Shown here piece by piece: positions 1 through 11,669 of a stretch of DNA of 64,000 bases. Within the stretch, counting starts at the first letter, position 1; each line of letters opens with the position of its first letter. Source of the DNA: Rhizopus arrhizus (taxonomy: Eukaryota > Mucoromycota > Mucoromycetes > Mucorales > Rhizopodaceae); contig JAKZZE010000003.1 in the NCBI GenBank assembly GCA_024220505.1, forward strand, positions 1,178,001-1,242,000. The letters run 5' to 3'. The notes below the pieces were generated by a model, which had not been told where the DNA came from, ran no database searches, and saw nothing but the letters and a program-made list of their open reading frames with translations. The translations under genes and the position numbers were made by a program.

Positions 1-148
1 TAATTGCATTTAATGAGTTTTAGTGAGTAGAGAATAAAAAGGTAATATGAAAGCAAAGTAGTTGAAATTACAATCATCATGGTGGCTGTAAAAATAATAG
101 CCCATCTCAATCTCTCTCTTTCTCTTTCTCTTCTTATTATTATTAAAA

Positions 149-382
149 ATGAATAATAGCAATACAAATGATTATTTAGCTAAAGATAAAATGATTATTC
201 CTTCACCAGCCATATCAACATCCACGATATCAACATCCGCTAGTAACTCAAATATATTATCCACTTATAATACCTGCAATTATTTTAATTCTTCTTCTTC
301 AAGTAAGACATTTCATCATCATCATAATGTATTCTTATAAAAATAGGTTATAATAATCAAGTTGGATTATCAACTACATCTC

Positions 383-422
<40 letters not shown>

Positions 423-1506
423 GCAGCAGCAGCAGCAGCAACCACGTCGACCATTTATTTCAAGACCAAAGTTAACTACAACATTATGGGAAGATGAAGG
501 AACGATATGCTATCAAGTGGATGCTAATGGTATTTGCGTAGCAAGAAGACAAGGTAAAGAACGAATTATGATGATTAATAATACTTAATGTTATTAGATA
601 ATGATATGATCAACGGTACAAAGCTATTGAATGTAGCCGGTATGTCTCGCGGTAAACGAGATGGTATTTTAAAAAATGAAAAAGGTCGGGTGGTCATTAA
701 AGTGGGTGCAATGCATTTAAAGGGTGTTTGGTAACAATTTTATATTCTTTGCTTTATAACATTCTTTTAAGTATGATTTGCTAGGATTACATTTGATAGA
801 GCCAAGTTTTTAGCAGCACAATACAAAATTCAAGATGTTTTATATCCTTTATTTGTTGATGATCCTACAGCCTTTTTATATTCTTCTTTACATCATCCTA
901 TGAATTTGTTTAGTCACTATCGACAAAATTATATTCCGCCTTCTCATTGGGATCGAATTCAACCTGCTTCTGTTGGAGAAACAAGTAAGGAAGAAAGATT
1001 GTAAAGAATCGAGTTATTTATTATCATAGACTATCATACGACTAGATTTGATCATTCAGTTTTAGGAAATAATGAAATGATCATATCAACTAAACCAAGT
1101 GACTCAACACAATACGATAATAACGTAGAATATTTCTCAAAGCAAGCTGATCAAAGCAAATTGTATGAAGATTTGATGATAGATGAAAAAGATATCAATT
1201 CATTTTATTCATCAAATAATAACACAGGTAATCATAAATAAAAGCAAGAAATAGTCTTCTAACTCTTTTTATATAGAAAAACAACCTGTTTATTCAACAC
1301 TATTTCGATCAACTGAACAATATCCTTTATATGATTCAAGTAGCAGCAGTAGACAAAATGTGATGAGACCCGTTCAAAGAATACCAAATTATCATCAACA
1401 TCCTTACATGGATCCCAACAAATTCACTTTGTCTACATCACAATCATCACTGCAATCACCTATCTATAAAGGAAAAAAAAATACGACACATCCTCATGTT
1501 CAATAA
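149..1506 (+). CDS. APSES-domain transcription factor, StuA/Efg1-like
   Basis: Nuclear DNA-binding regulator. The family (StuA, Efg1, Phd1, Sok2) controls hyphal development and differentiation. After a Ser/Thr-rich N-terminus and a polyglutamine run (CAA/CAG, about 382-440) comes the APSES domain: [19 protein letters not shown], then [20 protein letters not shown], then a '[16 protein letters not shown]' helix and a YPLFVDDP segment. At least four introns fit the frame: 303-346, 554-597, one near 733-784, one near 985-1059, and 1227-1276. The C-terminus is Ser/Gln/His-rich without a recognised domain. The start at 149 follows a TC-rich leader and is the first ATG that keeps the frame into the domain. 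The domain call is firm; the exact orthologue is not. Confidence 0.88.
382..440 (+). repeat. CAA/CAG trinucleotide repeat encoding polyglutamine
   Basis: An uninterrupted CAA run followed by CAG units lies in frame in the APSES gene, just before the DNA-binding domain. It encodes roughly 20 glutamines and is likely to vary in length between strains. Confidence 0.9.
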
Positions 1507-1901
1507 AATCCTTTTTCTCTCCTCCCTATTCTTGTTTATGCGTCATTCAACTCCAAATTGCATGAAATACTTTTTATTTATTTATACTATGTGTAGCATA
1601 AGAAAAGCTTACAAAAAAGGCTGAATAAAATACATGTTCATTCGTGTATATTGTTTAAATATTTAATTGTATAAACAATGTCTTCAAGGTATTTCAAGCA
1701 TGTTTGAATATAGAAAAGGCGCATTTCTCTTTCTATAAATAATGTGACTCTCCTTATGTTTACAAAGAAAGCATATTCTTCTTTACTCTTTATATCATTT
1801 TAAGCCCAAATTTCGTATCATTACTTGAGTATATATCGTTATTGCATGATAATTTTCACTTGCACTAAAACTAAAACTTGAGTATAAAAAGCAATAAAGA
1901 C

Positions 1902-1936
<35 letters not shown>

Positions 1937-2259
1937 TAATGTATAACACTGTAAAAGACGACTTCTTTTTGTTTGAGTCAGTTATACAAATAAACTTTCT
2001 CTCGATTCATTTGCACGGTCTCCTATATCTATTGTAGCCAGCATTTTATTATATGAAATCAATATATATGATGATTAAATAAAGATTGTTTGTGAATAAC
2101 AATAAATCAGCATTTAATGTGCAAGAAGAGGATATTAGTTTAAGCATGAATTTCCCGATTTGGAAGAAGGCGAATGCTTGGTTGGAGAAGAGGCATTGAA
2201 AAAAAAAGCATAAATTGTATTAAAAACTTTTTTCTTCTATTTTTTTCTATTCATAAAAT
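1507..2259. other. Intergenic, APSES gene to WC-1 gene
   Basis: No supported gene. It holds the 3' end of the APSES transcript, a T33 homopolymer at about 1903-1935 and the presumed promoter of the WC-1 gene. Short open frames here look random. Confidence 0.7.
1903..1935. repeat. Poly(T) tract, about 33 nt
   Basis: A pure T run in the intergenic gap. It could be a nucleosome-excluding promoter element or an old poly(A) trace on the other strand; the sequence does not decide. Confidence 0.8.
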
Positions 2260-4300
2260 ATGTCTCTTTTTAATAATGAATTAGAAATAACAAATAATCA
2301 ACCGCCAGCGATACTCTCTGGTGTTTATTCAAATACTGGATTTGATATGGTTGGTATATTATCTCGATTAATCAATAGGCAAACATCCATTTTGTTCTAA
2401 ACTTCTTTCTCTGAACTAATATTTACAAGTAGACCGAACCAGCAAATACAGCTAGGGCCGATTGATTTGTCTTGTTCATTTGTTGTATCGGATGCAAGGC
2501 AATATGATTATCCAGTGGTTTATTGTTCCCCTGGATTTGAAAAATTGACAGGCTATTGTCAAGATGAAATTGTAGGCAGGAATTGTCGATTTTTACAAAG
2601 TCCTGACGGTCAAGTCACCGGTGGTTCTCGTCGTCAGCACACAGACAACCAGGCTGTATATTATTTAAAGTCACAACTGAATCAAGCAAAAGAGCACCAA
2701 GCAAGTATTATTAATTACAAGAAGGGAGGACAAGTAAGTTGATTTATGTAGGTTTTATACAATGCTAAATATATGGATCATAGCCATTTGTTAATTTGAT
2801 CACTGTTATACCTTTATTTTCATCATCCGATGGACAAGTAGAATACTTTGTTGGCTTACAAGTGGATTTAGTTGAACAGCCCAATTCAATATTAGAAAAA
2901 ATGAAGAGTAAGAAAAAAACAAAAGCTATTCATAACGACAATAATGACATCATTTTTTAGATGGTACATATTTGGTGAATTACAGCCAACCTTCTTATGC
3001 AACTATACCTTCTATAAAAGAAAATGGTAACCATGTACCCTTTATTAGCGCTGTAGAATAAGAATTAAATATGAACATTAGGTGAGAATGTGGTAGATGA
3101 TGGTGTTAGTCTATTAGATGAGTACTTTCGTGAATTACCACCAGCAATCGACTTTAATGCTGATATACTCAGTTTGTTAGATCATTCAGCGTCAGGAATT
3201 AGCAGTGAAATACAGATAAGAAAGGAATGGAATCAACTTGTCTTGAATCAAACAAATGACTTTATACATGTCTTATCCTTAAAGGGTACCTTTCTTTATG
3301 TGTCCGATTCCTCTTTATCCATTTTAGAATATCAACCTCATGAACTCATTGGAAAATCATTAAACAGCATCTGTCATCCTTCCGATATTATACCAGTCAT
3401 GCGTGAGATTAAGGAAAAGACAACCAATAACAATATGGACAACATGGTTAGCGTAATCTTTAGGATACGAAGAAAGCGCTCAGGATATATATGGATTGAT
3501 TGCAGAGGAAAGCTACATATGGACCAAAATAAATCAAGGAAATGTCTTATTCTCTGCGGTAGAGAATATCCAACTTACAACCTATCTTATAGTCAAGCTG
3601 ATATTTACAAAGAGGCATATTGGGCTAAACTCAGTTTGTCGGGTCTCTATTTACATGTGACAGAGGTGTGCAAAGAGATTGTTGGATTCACAGCAGATAC
3701 TCTATTAAATGAGTCGATTTATCAATATCTGGAGAATGAGGCCATCACAGAGATATCAAGCGCCTTACAGTACGTCAAGGAAACTCGAAATAGTATGAGC
3801 GTACGACATAGTTTGTTGAATTCTAAGGGAGATTATGTTCCTGTACTTAGTACATTTTATCCTGGAAATAGAGATAGGTGTATACCTTTATTCATCTTAC
3901 TACAAGTCAAGCCAGTCAAGGATGATAACAACACAATTTGTTGTGACAGCCATATAGATTCTGTTAATATATTTTCTGAATTGGATGTGACCAGATCAAC
4001 CAATTGGCAGTATGAATTACATCAACTTCAACAATCCAACAAGAAATTGCGTGAAGAAATAAAGGAATACACGAATCCAAACAAAAGATCTCGTAAAAAG
4101 GTAAATATTCAAACGCATTCTATCAACAATCAAACTTACCCTCATTTATAATAAAGACAAAAGAAGAAGGCGTAAAAATATGTGCAAATTGCCAGACAAA
4201 AGACTCGCCTGAATGGCGGAAAGGTCCTAATGGCCCCAAAGAACTCTGTAATGCTTGTGGATTGAGGTTCGCAAAGTTAGAAAAGAAAAACAAGAAATAA
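2260..4300 (+). CDS. wc-1: White collar-1-type blue-light receptor (LOV, PAS, GATA zinc finger)
   Basis: Flavin-binding photoreceptor and transcription factor that pairs with a WC-2 protein to switch on light-responsive genes. The first exon ends in the conserved GFDM...ILSR segment leading into [16 protein letters not shown]. The LOV domain carries [12 protein letters not shown], whose Cys forms the flavin adduct, so photochemistry should be intact. Two more PAS segments follow (about 3220-3580 and 3610-3880), then a C-terminal GATA finger [16 protein letters not shown]...CNACGLRF. Introns include 2379-2432 (apparent GC-AG), 2734-2783, and others near 2910-2960, 3027-3081 and 4100-4157. Mucorales carry several WC-1 paralogues (mcwc-1a/b/c, madA); which one this is cannot be told here. 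Confidence 0.92.
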
Positions 4301-4577
4301 ATTTCTACTTTTTATCAGTGCTTGAAACATGAAAGAGACAAGATGCTGTCTGGAGCGGTGTGTGAGTGTGTGAGATTTATATATATATTTGCGATCAATC
4401 ATGTACTCTTCAGTTTTTTTATTATAAATTTTTTGCTTAGTTTTATTAATCACGTAACCATTCTCATTTTAGCAAACATGATTGTTCCTTTAAAGTCAGT
4501 TAGTTTATGCGCCTTTCTTTTTGTGATACAGGCATATGATACAGGGAGATTTATGATTGCATAAAAAACGCGTTGAT

Positions 4578-5192
4578 TTATTGTTTATACCAAGCCATTT
4601 GTCTTTCTTTAAGTGTAAATCCACATTTTTCATAAAACGGAATGTTTTTTGTAGTGCAATCTAGAATAACTATACAAAGAATATTAACGGAGAGCAAGGT
4701 AGAGTGAGATTAAAACCTTTATAACATCCTGCTTGTTGTGCGATATACTTTAAAGCTTCAATAATTCTAAATCCCAATTTTTTGCCTTGATATGATGAAT
4801 CTACTGCAATATCTTCTATGTGGCCAACAATACCATTCTTGTGAACAAATTTATGTTCAATTAATATGGTGCCAGTAGCAGCAATACAATCATGTTCTTC
4901 ATCTGTAATCGTCACTATATAATCTATTGACAACATTTTAATTCTTTCATAGTTGGCTATATCACTTACAGGTGTTATTATGCTTCTTCATGTATTGAAA
5001 TTGAGTATTCCAAGTCTCTATTGTATGATGACCAACCTCGGTCAGTACGGATAATACTTTTAAATAATCTCGATGATAATCCATTGATCGTAAAGGACAT
5101 AGCCTATACCCTTCATATAACTCTGATTGGACTTGAGGTGAAATGTATTTTTCATCAAACAAGTATTCTTCAATCTCTTTTATTACAGTCAT
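4578..5192 (-). CDS. GNA1: Glucosamine 6-phosphate N-acetyltransferase
   Basis: GNAT-fold enzyme that acetylates glucosamine-6-phosphate with acetyl-CoA in the hexosamine pathway, feeding UDP-GlcNAc and hence chitin synthesis. Visible landmarks are the N-terminal YRLCPLRSMDYHRDYLKVL, the GHIEDIAVDSSYQGKKLG acetyl-CoA loop, and the C-terminal ILDCTTKNIPFYEKCGF. Two introns restore the frame: one of 46 nt after KKHNNT, giving NNTYYIVTITDEEH, and one with a weak GTTTTA donor after GCYK, giving GCYKVILDC. The spliced length of about 150 residues fits the family. It is tail-to-tail with the WC-1 gene, with 277 bp between the stops. Confidence 0.92.
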
Positions 5193-5299
5193 AAAGAAAA
5201 AATGTATGTATTTATAAACTTTTTATTTTTATTTTTAAATATTCCCCGCGGATAAATTGAATGGTATTTTATGATCAAATCTGTTTGCTATTATTATTA

Positions 5300-6616
5300 T
5301 TATTCACTAAGGAGCTCATCAGCCTCCCCAAAATCTTCATCTGTTGGTGTCACATCTGCTGACATCATCATTGCTACCTCTTTAGGCGCTCTTCTGTTTG
5401 CATTTCCCATTTGCTCCAAATTACCGCGTTTCTTTTCAGCAGCTGCCATAACTCCCTTTGCTGCACGAGGCTCCATTTCTTCAAAGTTTTGCCAAACGTA
5501 GTTCTTTAAATCCTTGGCGCCTGGTAAATCTTGTATGAGCTTGGCAATAGTTGGATGCTTGAATCCGTAATAATCCGGACCAGAAGCAGAGTTTGAATGC
5601 TCCCTTTGTCGAATCTCGTTTGACCTGCGTACAACAACTGTCCAAGCACCTGTTGCAGAGTTAGCAATGATGGGTTCATCTGGCATATCAGCAGCTGTCA
5701 CAACAAATCGAGGTGCGTCTCCACCATCGACAATCGTGGATGTAATTACAGTGTTGCTTGTAGGATCTGCCATACTAGGATATGTTCTATACATATACAT
5801 AAAATCAATACCTCTATATACACGTATCACTCTATTTTTACCTGCTTACTGTATATCCAACAGGAAATATGTATCGTTCATTATGGAATGTAGGTCGATC
5901 GCTAATAATACGACCAAGGCTTAAGACAGTAAGAACACCAATTTGTTGTGGAAGTTTAGGATTGCCTTCTTCATCTCTATCAATTGGTTGAACACGACGT
6001 GTTTTTACAGGAATAATAGTCGCTTTTGTCCTCTTTGGGGGTGCAGAGATTACTGTAGCTGAGTCATGACTAGTTTCAATGGATCTGTGGGCTAATTTTT
6101 TGAGTATTTTCGATTTATTAGATGATGTAGCTACTAATAACAATGTTAAAAAAAGACTAAGTTTTTTTTTTGGTCAATTTACCATCTAATTCTTCATCTG
6201 TATCACTCAAATCACTATAAATATCACTGCCACTTTCATCATCTGATAAAATTTGGCTCATACTTTCCATACGTGAAATACTATCCAACAAAAGACTGTA
6301 TGCTGTTCAATAACAGGAGGATTACTAATGCAATAAACTTACTTTCTTTCATAAGTTAATGTGCGTATCTTCTTTTTTGCGTGGCTATAGTCTTTATGAA
6401 TAGCAGCATTTAGCTACATTGATCTTGTTAAGATAAAAAAAAATGTTTATAATGTATCATTGTCATTACTTCTTGAATTTCTTTCAGTTTTCTTTTCAAC
6501 TTTTTAATATTATCGTCGCTTATTTCTGTATTGCTATTATCTTCCATTTCTTCATAATGAGTAGGAGTTATAGTGTCTTCTGTAGTCAATTGTTGTGGTG
6601 ATTCATGTGTACTCAT
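5300..6616 (-). CDS. FYRN/FYRC-domain nuclear protein, TBRG1-like
   Basis: F/Y-rich domain protein. Such pairs occur in chromatin regulators and in TBRG1-type proteins. Exon 1 has an acidic N-terminus and a coiled-coil-like KLKRKLKEIQEVM segment, continuing into AAIHKDYSHAKKKIRTL. A later exon carries LPQQIGVLTVLSLGRII and the FYRN-type ERYIFPVGY. The last exon has the FYRC part, including ATGAWTVVVRRSNEIRQ, GPDYYGFKHPTIAKLIQDLP and the 'NYVWQNFE' end. There are at least four introns. No PHD, SET or JmjC domain is attached, so it is a small stand-alone FYR protein. Its partners are unknown. Confidence 0.75.
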
Positions 6617-7583
6617 TTTATACTAGACAAATAGAGAGAAAGAAAAAGAAAAAAAAACGAAGGTGAAAAAGGAAAAAAAAGAAGAGGACTGCTTTCATTT
6701 GTGCGTGTATTTTTTTTTTTATCTGGCTTTATTTTATTTTACTTTTTGTTCATGTAAGGCTGTATGTAGCCTTCATTACATGTTATAGTGTAAGCCCCTT
6801 CTTTTCCTTTCATTGGTTTTTCTTTTATATAAAAAGCATCTAATCACCTTTTTGTATATAAAAAAATTGCTGGGGTAGAATAAAAACAAGATTGGCTTTT
6901 ACAGGATCTAATTGAGAATTGAAGCAAATATCATTAGATAGTATAACCAATCTACATTAAATAGTCATGTTTATTGACTTGTAAATAACCAAGAAAAAGA
7001 GCTGTAATCAATATACACACGTGCCCCTCTTAAGTAAAAAGTATAGAAAAGAGAGTTTTAAGCATCTTTAGAGATGTCCAAGAAAAAGTATTAGTAAAAT
7101 TTCTCCCTACCGTAAACAGAGAGACACTAAAAAAAAATAAAAAAAGATATTTATGATATCTAAACCCAAAGCAATGACTTTTTATGAGCCAACTTTTTTT
7201 TTCTTTGTTGCTTTGATAACTTTTGGATCAAAAATGTGTTTATGGTTAATTGATATGAATGCTTCTCTCTCAATAATATTTATTTTTGCTTATTAAAAGA
7301 AAGCTGATTACTTTTTGAGGGTGGAAAACAGAATACAACTGATTTTTTGAACTAAAAAGTTTACAATTGGCCTTTTTCAACTAAACTAAATATGGAAGAG
7401 GATTTTCCTTCTCAAAATAGAAGACAAGTTGCGTTCCATAATATAAAATGAATTTATAAAAAATTAATTATAGAATTTCCAAATATAAAGCTTGCACGAT
7501 ATCTCCTTCATATAAGAGCTATCTGAACTTAAAAGAATTTCCTTTTTCCTTTTTTTTTCCTTTTCTTTTTCTTTATAGAAAAA
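6617..7583. other. Intergenic between divergent genes
   Basis: Nearly 1 kb shared as upstream DNA by the FYR gene (minus) and the fucosyltransferase-like gene (plus). AT-rich with several short T tracts; no coding signal or repeat recognised. Confidence 0.7.
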
Positions 7584-9059
7584 ATGTATGCAGTCAAAAA
7601 AAAACTGATAGTCAGCCTTGTAGTCTCATTATGTTTTATTATAACAAGTCTATATTTTATAACAAGAACAAAGAACATAAATTCCAACATTCCAGTCATC
7701 TTTCCAAGGCCGTTTGAGATTCATACACCAGATACACAAGAAAAATATTTATCTTATTTACCTCACTCTGGGTTTCATAATCAAAGAATCGAGCTCGAGA
7801 ATGCTCTACTACTTGCAACCTATCTCAATCGAACTTTGCTTGTTCCTCCTGTCATGCTGGCCAACCCGGCAATGCCATGGCTAAAATATGAAAGGTTGTA
7901 CGAGAGATTGTTATTTCAAAGCAAACACGGGCTAGAACACTGTGCATTAATCGACTCTGGACTGCCTCTTCCGAACGAGTGTTTAAATAGCTATAGATAT
8001 ACCAATATACCCTGGAGTTTCTTTTATAACATGACCGACATACAGCAAAGAAGTACACCGCTCGTCTTTCGCGATAGTCTTAGTTATCAGTGGATTTATG
8101 GCACATTAGGTCTCAAGCCGCATGATGTTTATTTTTTCAAAGATGTTATGCCCTATGAATATCAAATCCATGATGACCCCTCACTCGATCTACCACTTGA
8201 CAGATTCAATTATCGCATGAATTTAGACACCCTCAAGAAAATTGAACATCCTGTACTCCATTTTGGCTCCATGTTTGGTTCTTATCGGGTTTTGGCCGAG
8301 ACAGAGGCCAATACGGAAAAACTACGCAATATTCGTTCGGGCATGATCTTTCGTCAACCAGTCTTGACCAGCGCTACCGAGAGGATCGTGAAGCAATTAG
8401 GAGGCACAAATCAATTTATAGGGATGCATATACGTGTGGGTGATGGTATATTCAAATTAAGGGCATCGATTGTAGTAGACGATATATTTCATACACTCGT
8501 TAATCAGTTTACAGATATGACACTAGAAGAGGTGATTCAATTTGATCCGGATCATGATAGAGATCGTATGGAATCAGCAGATTATGAAGTTGTCTTGCGT
8601 AGTATGCCTACTGAGGAGGATTACACAAAACCTATCGAAGTGCATCATCCATCTAACCGAGATAAAAAAACAAGCAAGACAAATTTAAAGTGCCAATCCT
8701 CTAATTCTATCACAAAGCGATTTAAAAATACAGTTGTTTACATCGCGACAGATGCTCCTAACCCGAGAGAACATCCTTTGTTGCACAAGCTGTTTAGACT
8801 CTTTCCTTGCACTTTTGTTTTATCCGATTTTGAAAAGGAGCTGGAGGAGGTAAAGAGGTTGCAAGTTGTAGAAGAAAAAGTGCAATTGGATGGTTATCTG
8901 ATACCCATGTTGGATGCTATGATTGCCGCACATGGACATACATTTTTTGGTACACCACACAGTACATTTACAAGTTATATAGAAAGACAATTGCATCCTG
9001 TTTATACGGGAAAACCTGTGCAAGTTATGGGATTAGAAGAGTATTTAAAATTACAATAA
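7584..9059 (+). CDS. GDP-fucose protein O-fucosyltransferase-like protein, type II membrane
   Basis: Intronless, 491 residues. A short basic N-terminus (MYAVKKK) precedes one hydrophobic segment at about residues 8-26, predicting a Golgi/ER type II membrane protein with a lumenal catalytic domain. Family landmarks are GFHNQRIELENALLLATYLN followed by RTLLVPPV near residues 62-90, and the donor-site motif GMHIRVGDG at about residue 283, the HxRxGD form of O-fucosyltransferases. A C-terminal FGTPHSTFTSYIERQ segment matches the conserved end. A low-complexity basic insert lies around residues 360-375. The substrate is unknown. The fold assignment is good; true fucosyltransferase activity is inferred. 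Confidence 0.78.
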   Translation: MYAVKKKLIVSLVVSLCFIITSLYFITRTKNINSNIPVIFPRPFEIHTPDTQEKYLSYLPHSGFHNQRIELENALLLATYLNRTLLVPPVMLANPAMPWLKYERLYERLLFQSKHGLEHCALIDSGLPLPNECLNSYRYTNIPWSFFYNMTDIQQRSTPLVFRDSLSYQWIYGTLGLKPHDVYFFKDVMPYEYQIHDDPSLDLPLDRFNYRMNLDTLKKIEHPVLHFGSMFGSYRVLAETEANTEKLRNIRSGMIFRQPVLTSATERIVKQLGGTNQFIGMHIRVGDGIFKLRASIVVDDIFHTLVNQFTDMTLEEVIQFDPDHDRDRMESADYEVVLRSMPTEEDYTKPIEVHHPSNRDKKTSKTNLKCQSSNSITKRFKNTVVYIATDAPNPREHPLLHKLFRLFPCTFVLSDFEKELEEVKRLQVVEEKVQLDGYLIPMLDAMIAAHGHTFFGTPHSTFTSYIERQLHPVYTGKPVQVMGLEEYLKLQ

Positions 9060-9320
9060 AAATAATAGACTTTTGTGTATATAAAGAGCTTCAGCCGCTT
9101 TTCTATAAAGTCTTTATATATAATGCATATTTGATATGCAAGGTCTGTCCATTTAAGTTAAAAAAAAAAAAACTTCTATGCGTATGTCGGAGTTCAAATC
9201 GAAAATGATAGCAAAGAGCCAAAGGGGTGGACAGAGTGAGAGTGGAGAAAGAGAACAAAACGAGGAGTCAATTTCTGAAGCTATTGAATTCCTTCCTTTA
9301 TAAAGCAACGTCGATCAACA

Positions 9321-10495
9321 ATGGTAAAGTATTTAAAAAACTTACACATATATTCATTCATAATGGATGAATAAATTTATGGATGGATTGATGTCATGAT
9401 TAGATACAATTTACTAATATAATTTATCTAATGTACAGCCTTTCGTCAAGCAGCAAAAGAACAAGGCTTATTTCAAGCGTTATCAAGTCAAGTACCGTAG
9501 AAGAAGAGGTAATTATTACTTAAATTTTCTTTGGAATTCTATTGTTGAATTTTCCAATCGATACAAAAGAGGAGTTGAAAGGAATTGAAAAAGATTAGCA
9601 TTACATGAAAGTAGAGAGAGGAATTCAACGATAGAATTAACAAAGACATTGAATAAAAGTGAACAAATGTAACTAATTTTGTAATTGTACAGAGGGTAAG
9701 ACTGATTACTATGCTCGTAAGAGACTTGTCGTTCAAGCCAAGAACAAGTATAACTCTCCCAAGTACAGAATGGTTGTTCGTTTCACCAACAAGGACATTA
9801 TCTGTCAAATCATTTACGCCAAGCTCCAAGGTGACTTTGTCCTCTCTGCTGCTTATGCCCACGAACTTCCTCGTTACGGCATCAAGGGTGGTTTGACCAA
9901 CTGGGCCGCTGCTTACGCTACTGGTCTCTTGCTCGCTCGTCGTACTTTAACCAAGCTCGGTCTTGCTGACAAGTACGAAGGTTTTGCTGAACCTGACGGT
10001 ACTGTCCAAATGATCGAAACCGCTGAAGGCGCTCCTCGTCCCTTCAAGGCCTTCCTTGATGTCGGTCTCGCCCGTACCTCCACTGGTGCTCGTGTCTTTG
10101 GTGCCATGAAGGGTGCTTCTGATGGTGGTATCTACATTCCCCACAGCGGTAACCGTTTCCCTGGTTTTGATATTGAAACCAAGACCAACGATGATGAACT
10201 CCTCCGTAACTACATCTTTGGTATCCACGTTGCTGAATACATGGAATACCTCGAAGAAGAAGATGAAGAACGTTACAAGAAGCAATTCGCTACTTTCATC
10301 AAGGAAGGTATCACTTCTGATGCTGTCGAGGACATGTACGCTGAAGCCCACGCTGCTATTCGTGAAAGCCCTCTTCCTCAAATCACTGAGAAGAAGAAGT
10401 CTGGTACCCTCCACAAGAAGCCTGCTCGTCTCACTAAGAAGGAACGTCTTGCTAAGATTAACGCTGCCAAGGCTGCTTTCGAAGCTGAACAATAA
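9321..10495 (+). CDS. RPL5: 60S ribosomal protein uL18 (RPL5)
   Basis: Binds 5S rRNA and enters the large subunit as part of the 5S RNP. The ATG at 9321 is followed at once by an intron (9324-9438). Exon 2 reads [20 protein letters not shown], and a second intron (9509-9692) precedes [20 protein letters not shown]. The main exon continues through [19 protein letters not shown] and the basic C-terminus. Codons are strongly biased to C-ending forms, unlike the neighbours, as expected for a very highly expressed gene. This bias also creates long open frames in the other phases, which are shadows. Intron 2 contains a long stem-loop (see findings). Confidence 0.97.
9535..9638 (+). repeat. Inverted repeat (17-bp stem) inside uL18 intron 2
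   Basis: The left arm at 9535-9551 and right arm at 9622-9638 are complementary over 17 positions, with one G-U pair if transcribed, around a loop of about 70 nt. It sits wholly inside the intron. No C/D or H/ACA snoRNA boxes were recognised. Confidence 0.7.
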
Positions 10496-10733
10496 ATTAT
10501 TTTCCGTTTTTGAATTTTTTCCTTTAGGAAAGATTCATTTGTACAGCATAAAAAAGTTTATACATTTCAATATGCTATAATTTGACCCTTCTTGTAAGCA
10601 AAAAAAGGGCACTTATTTTAAGTGTTTCTTTACATTGTATTTAAAGATCGCATTTAGTTTATTGTCGATAAAGATACTTCGTGTTTCATTCGAATAAAAG
10701 GTGTTGCTATTTGGCAGCATCTTTATTTTTCTT

Positions 10734-11669
10734 CTATTGTCTTGCTGGTTGTTGGTTAGGATCTCCGCCCATTGTCATTAAAACTATTACTGCAAAAAGA
10801 ATATATGCCCTTTTTTTCAAATTAGAGAACGGTCAAGGAACAAACAAAGAAACTTACCAATATTTCTGGAAAAAGCTTTTTTCTTCTACTTCTTTGAATT
10901 GAGGCGCTTGATCATTTATATCTGCTGCCGGCTTTTTAGAGCTTTGCTGCTGCTTCTTTGCTTGAGATTCAAAATTTCCTAATAAAGGCCTAACATCTTT
11001 AGCTACACATATCATTCTTTTTTTTTTATGTTTTTACAAACATTACATACTTTGGGCCTTTGTTCGCTTTTACAACTTTCATACTTGTTGTGAATGGCTT
11101 TGTGGATATGGGAAACTACTTTAAAGGGTAAGCAATGTTAACAAGACAGAGAAATTGTAAAAATTACCTTTACTTTTTCTTCACAATCTTTAGCTGTTGA
11201 ATAATAATCTAAATGATAAAAATCATTATTCTCGTCCAAATGTAAAATAAATTCGTCATTCCAATCGCTTGCTACCATTTGACACTGTTTGCGAAATGTA
11301 TTTTAATATTTTTGTGGGGGTATAGAACAACAAGACAAAGCTTACCAGTTTTACAGAAGATAAATGTATGTTACCCGTGTTTTCATCTTTGACTTTAATT
11401 TGGTAAAAGATTTCTTTTGGATCATTGAATTCAGTTATTTCGTTATCGGCAGAAACGTACTGTGGGACACCTGGAAGTCCTACTATCTCACCGCGTCTTA
11501 TGAAATTTCCATTCTTTTGATGATAGATGGACAATCTTGTTATCTTTTCCTTTATAAGCAAAAAGTAATGAGCAAAGAATAACATGAATAAATAGGCTGA
11601 ATTTACCTGCTCTGCAAAGCTATTCTGGCAAAGAATAGCCAGTATGAATAAAAAAGTCAAAACCAACAT
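10734..11669 (-). CDS. EMC10: ER membrane protein complex subunit 10
   Basis: Lumenal, membrane-anchored subunit of the EMC insertase. The start at 11669 gives a clean signal peptide (MLVLTFLFILAILCQNSFA). After an intron the lumenal domain reads EKITRLSIYHQKNGNFIRRG and GVPQYVSADNEI, with NTGNIHLSSVKL next. Further exons hold MVASDWNDEFILHLDENN and a region with two Cys residues. The C-terminus has the family hallmark EKSFFQKYW followed by a hydrophobic segment ending AVIVLMTMGGDPNQQPARQ, which parallels the end of animal EMC10. There are about four introns. An upstream in-frame extension to 11759 lacks a signal-peptide-like start and is not used. Confidence 0.78.

Noticed and set aside
4322..4564. 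80-codon open frame downstream of the WC-1 gene
   Set aside because: Hydrophobic random text in the 3' region between convergent genes, no family features.
9947..10492. Long antisense open frame (about 181 codons) opposite the uL18 gene, and a similar one on the other strand of eL18 (23964-24623)
   Set aside because: Both arise from the strong codon bias of highly expressed ribosomal genes; they lack independent starts, introns or recognisable domains.
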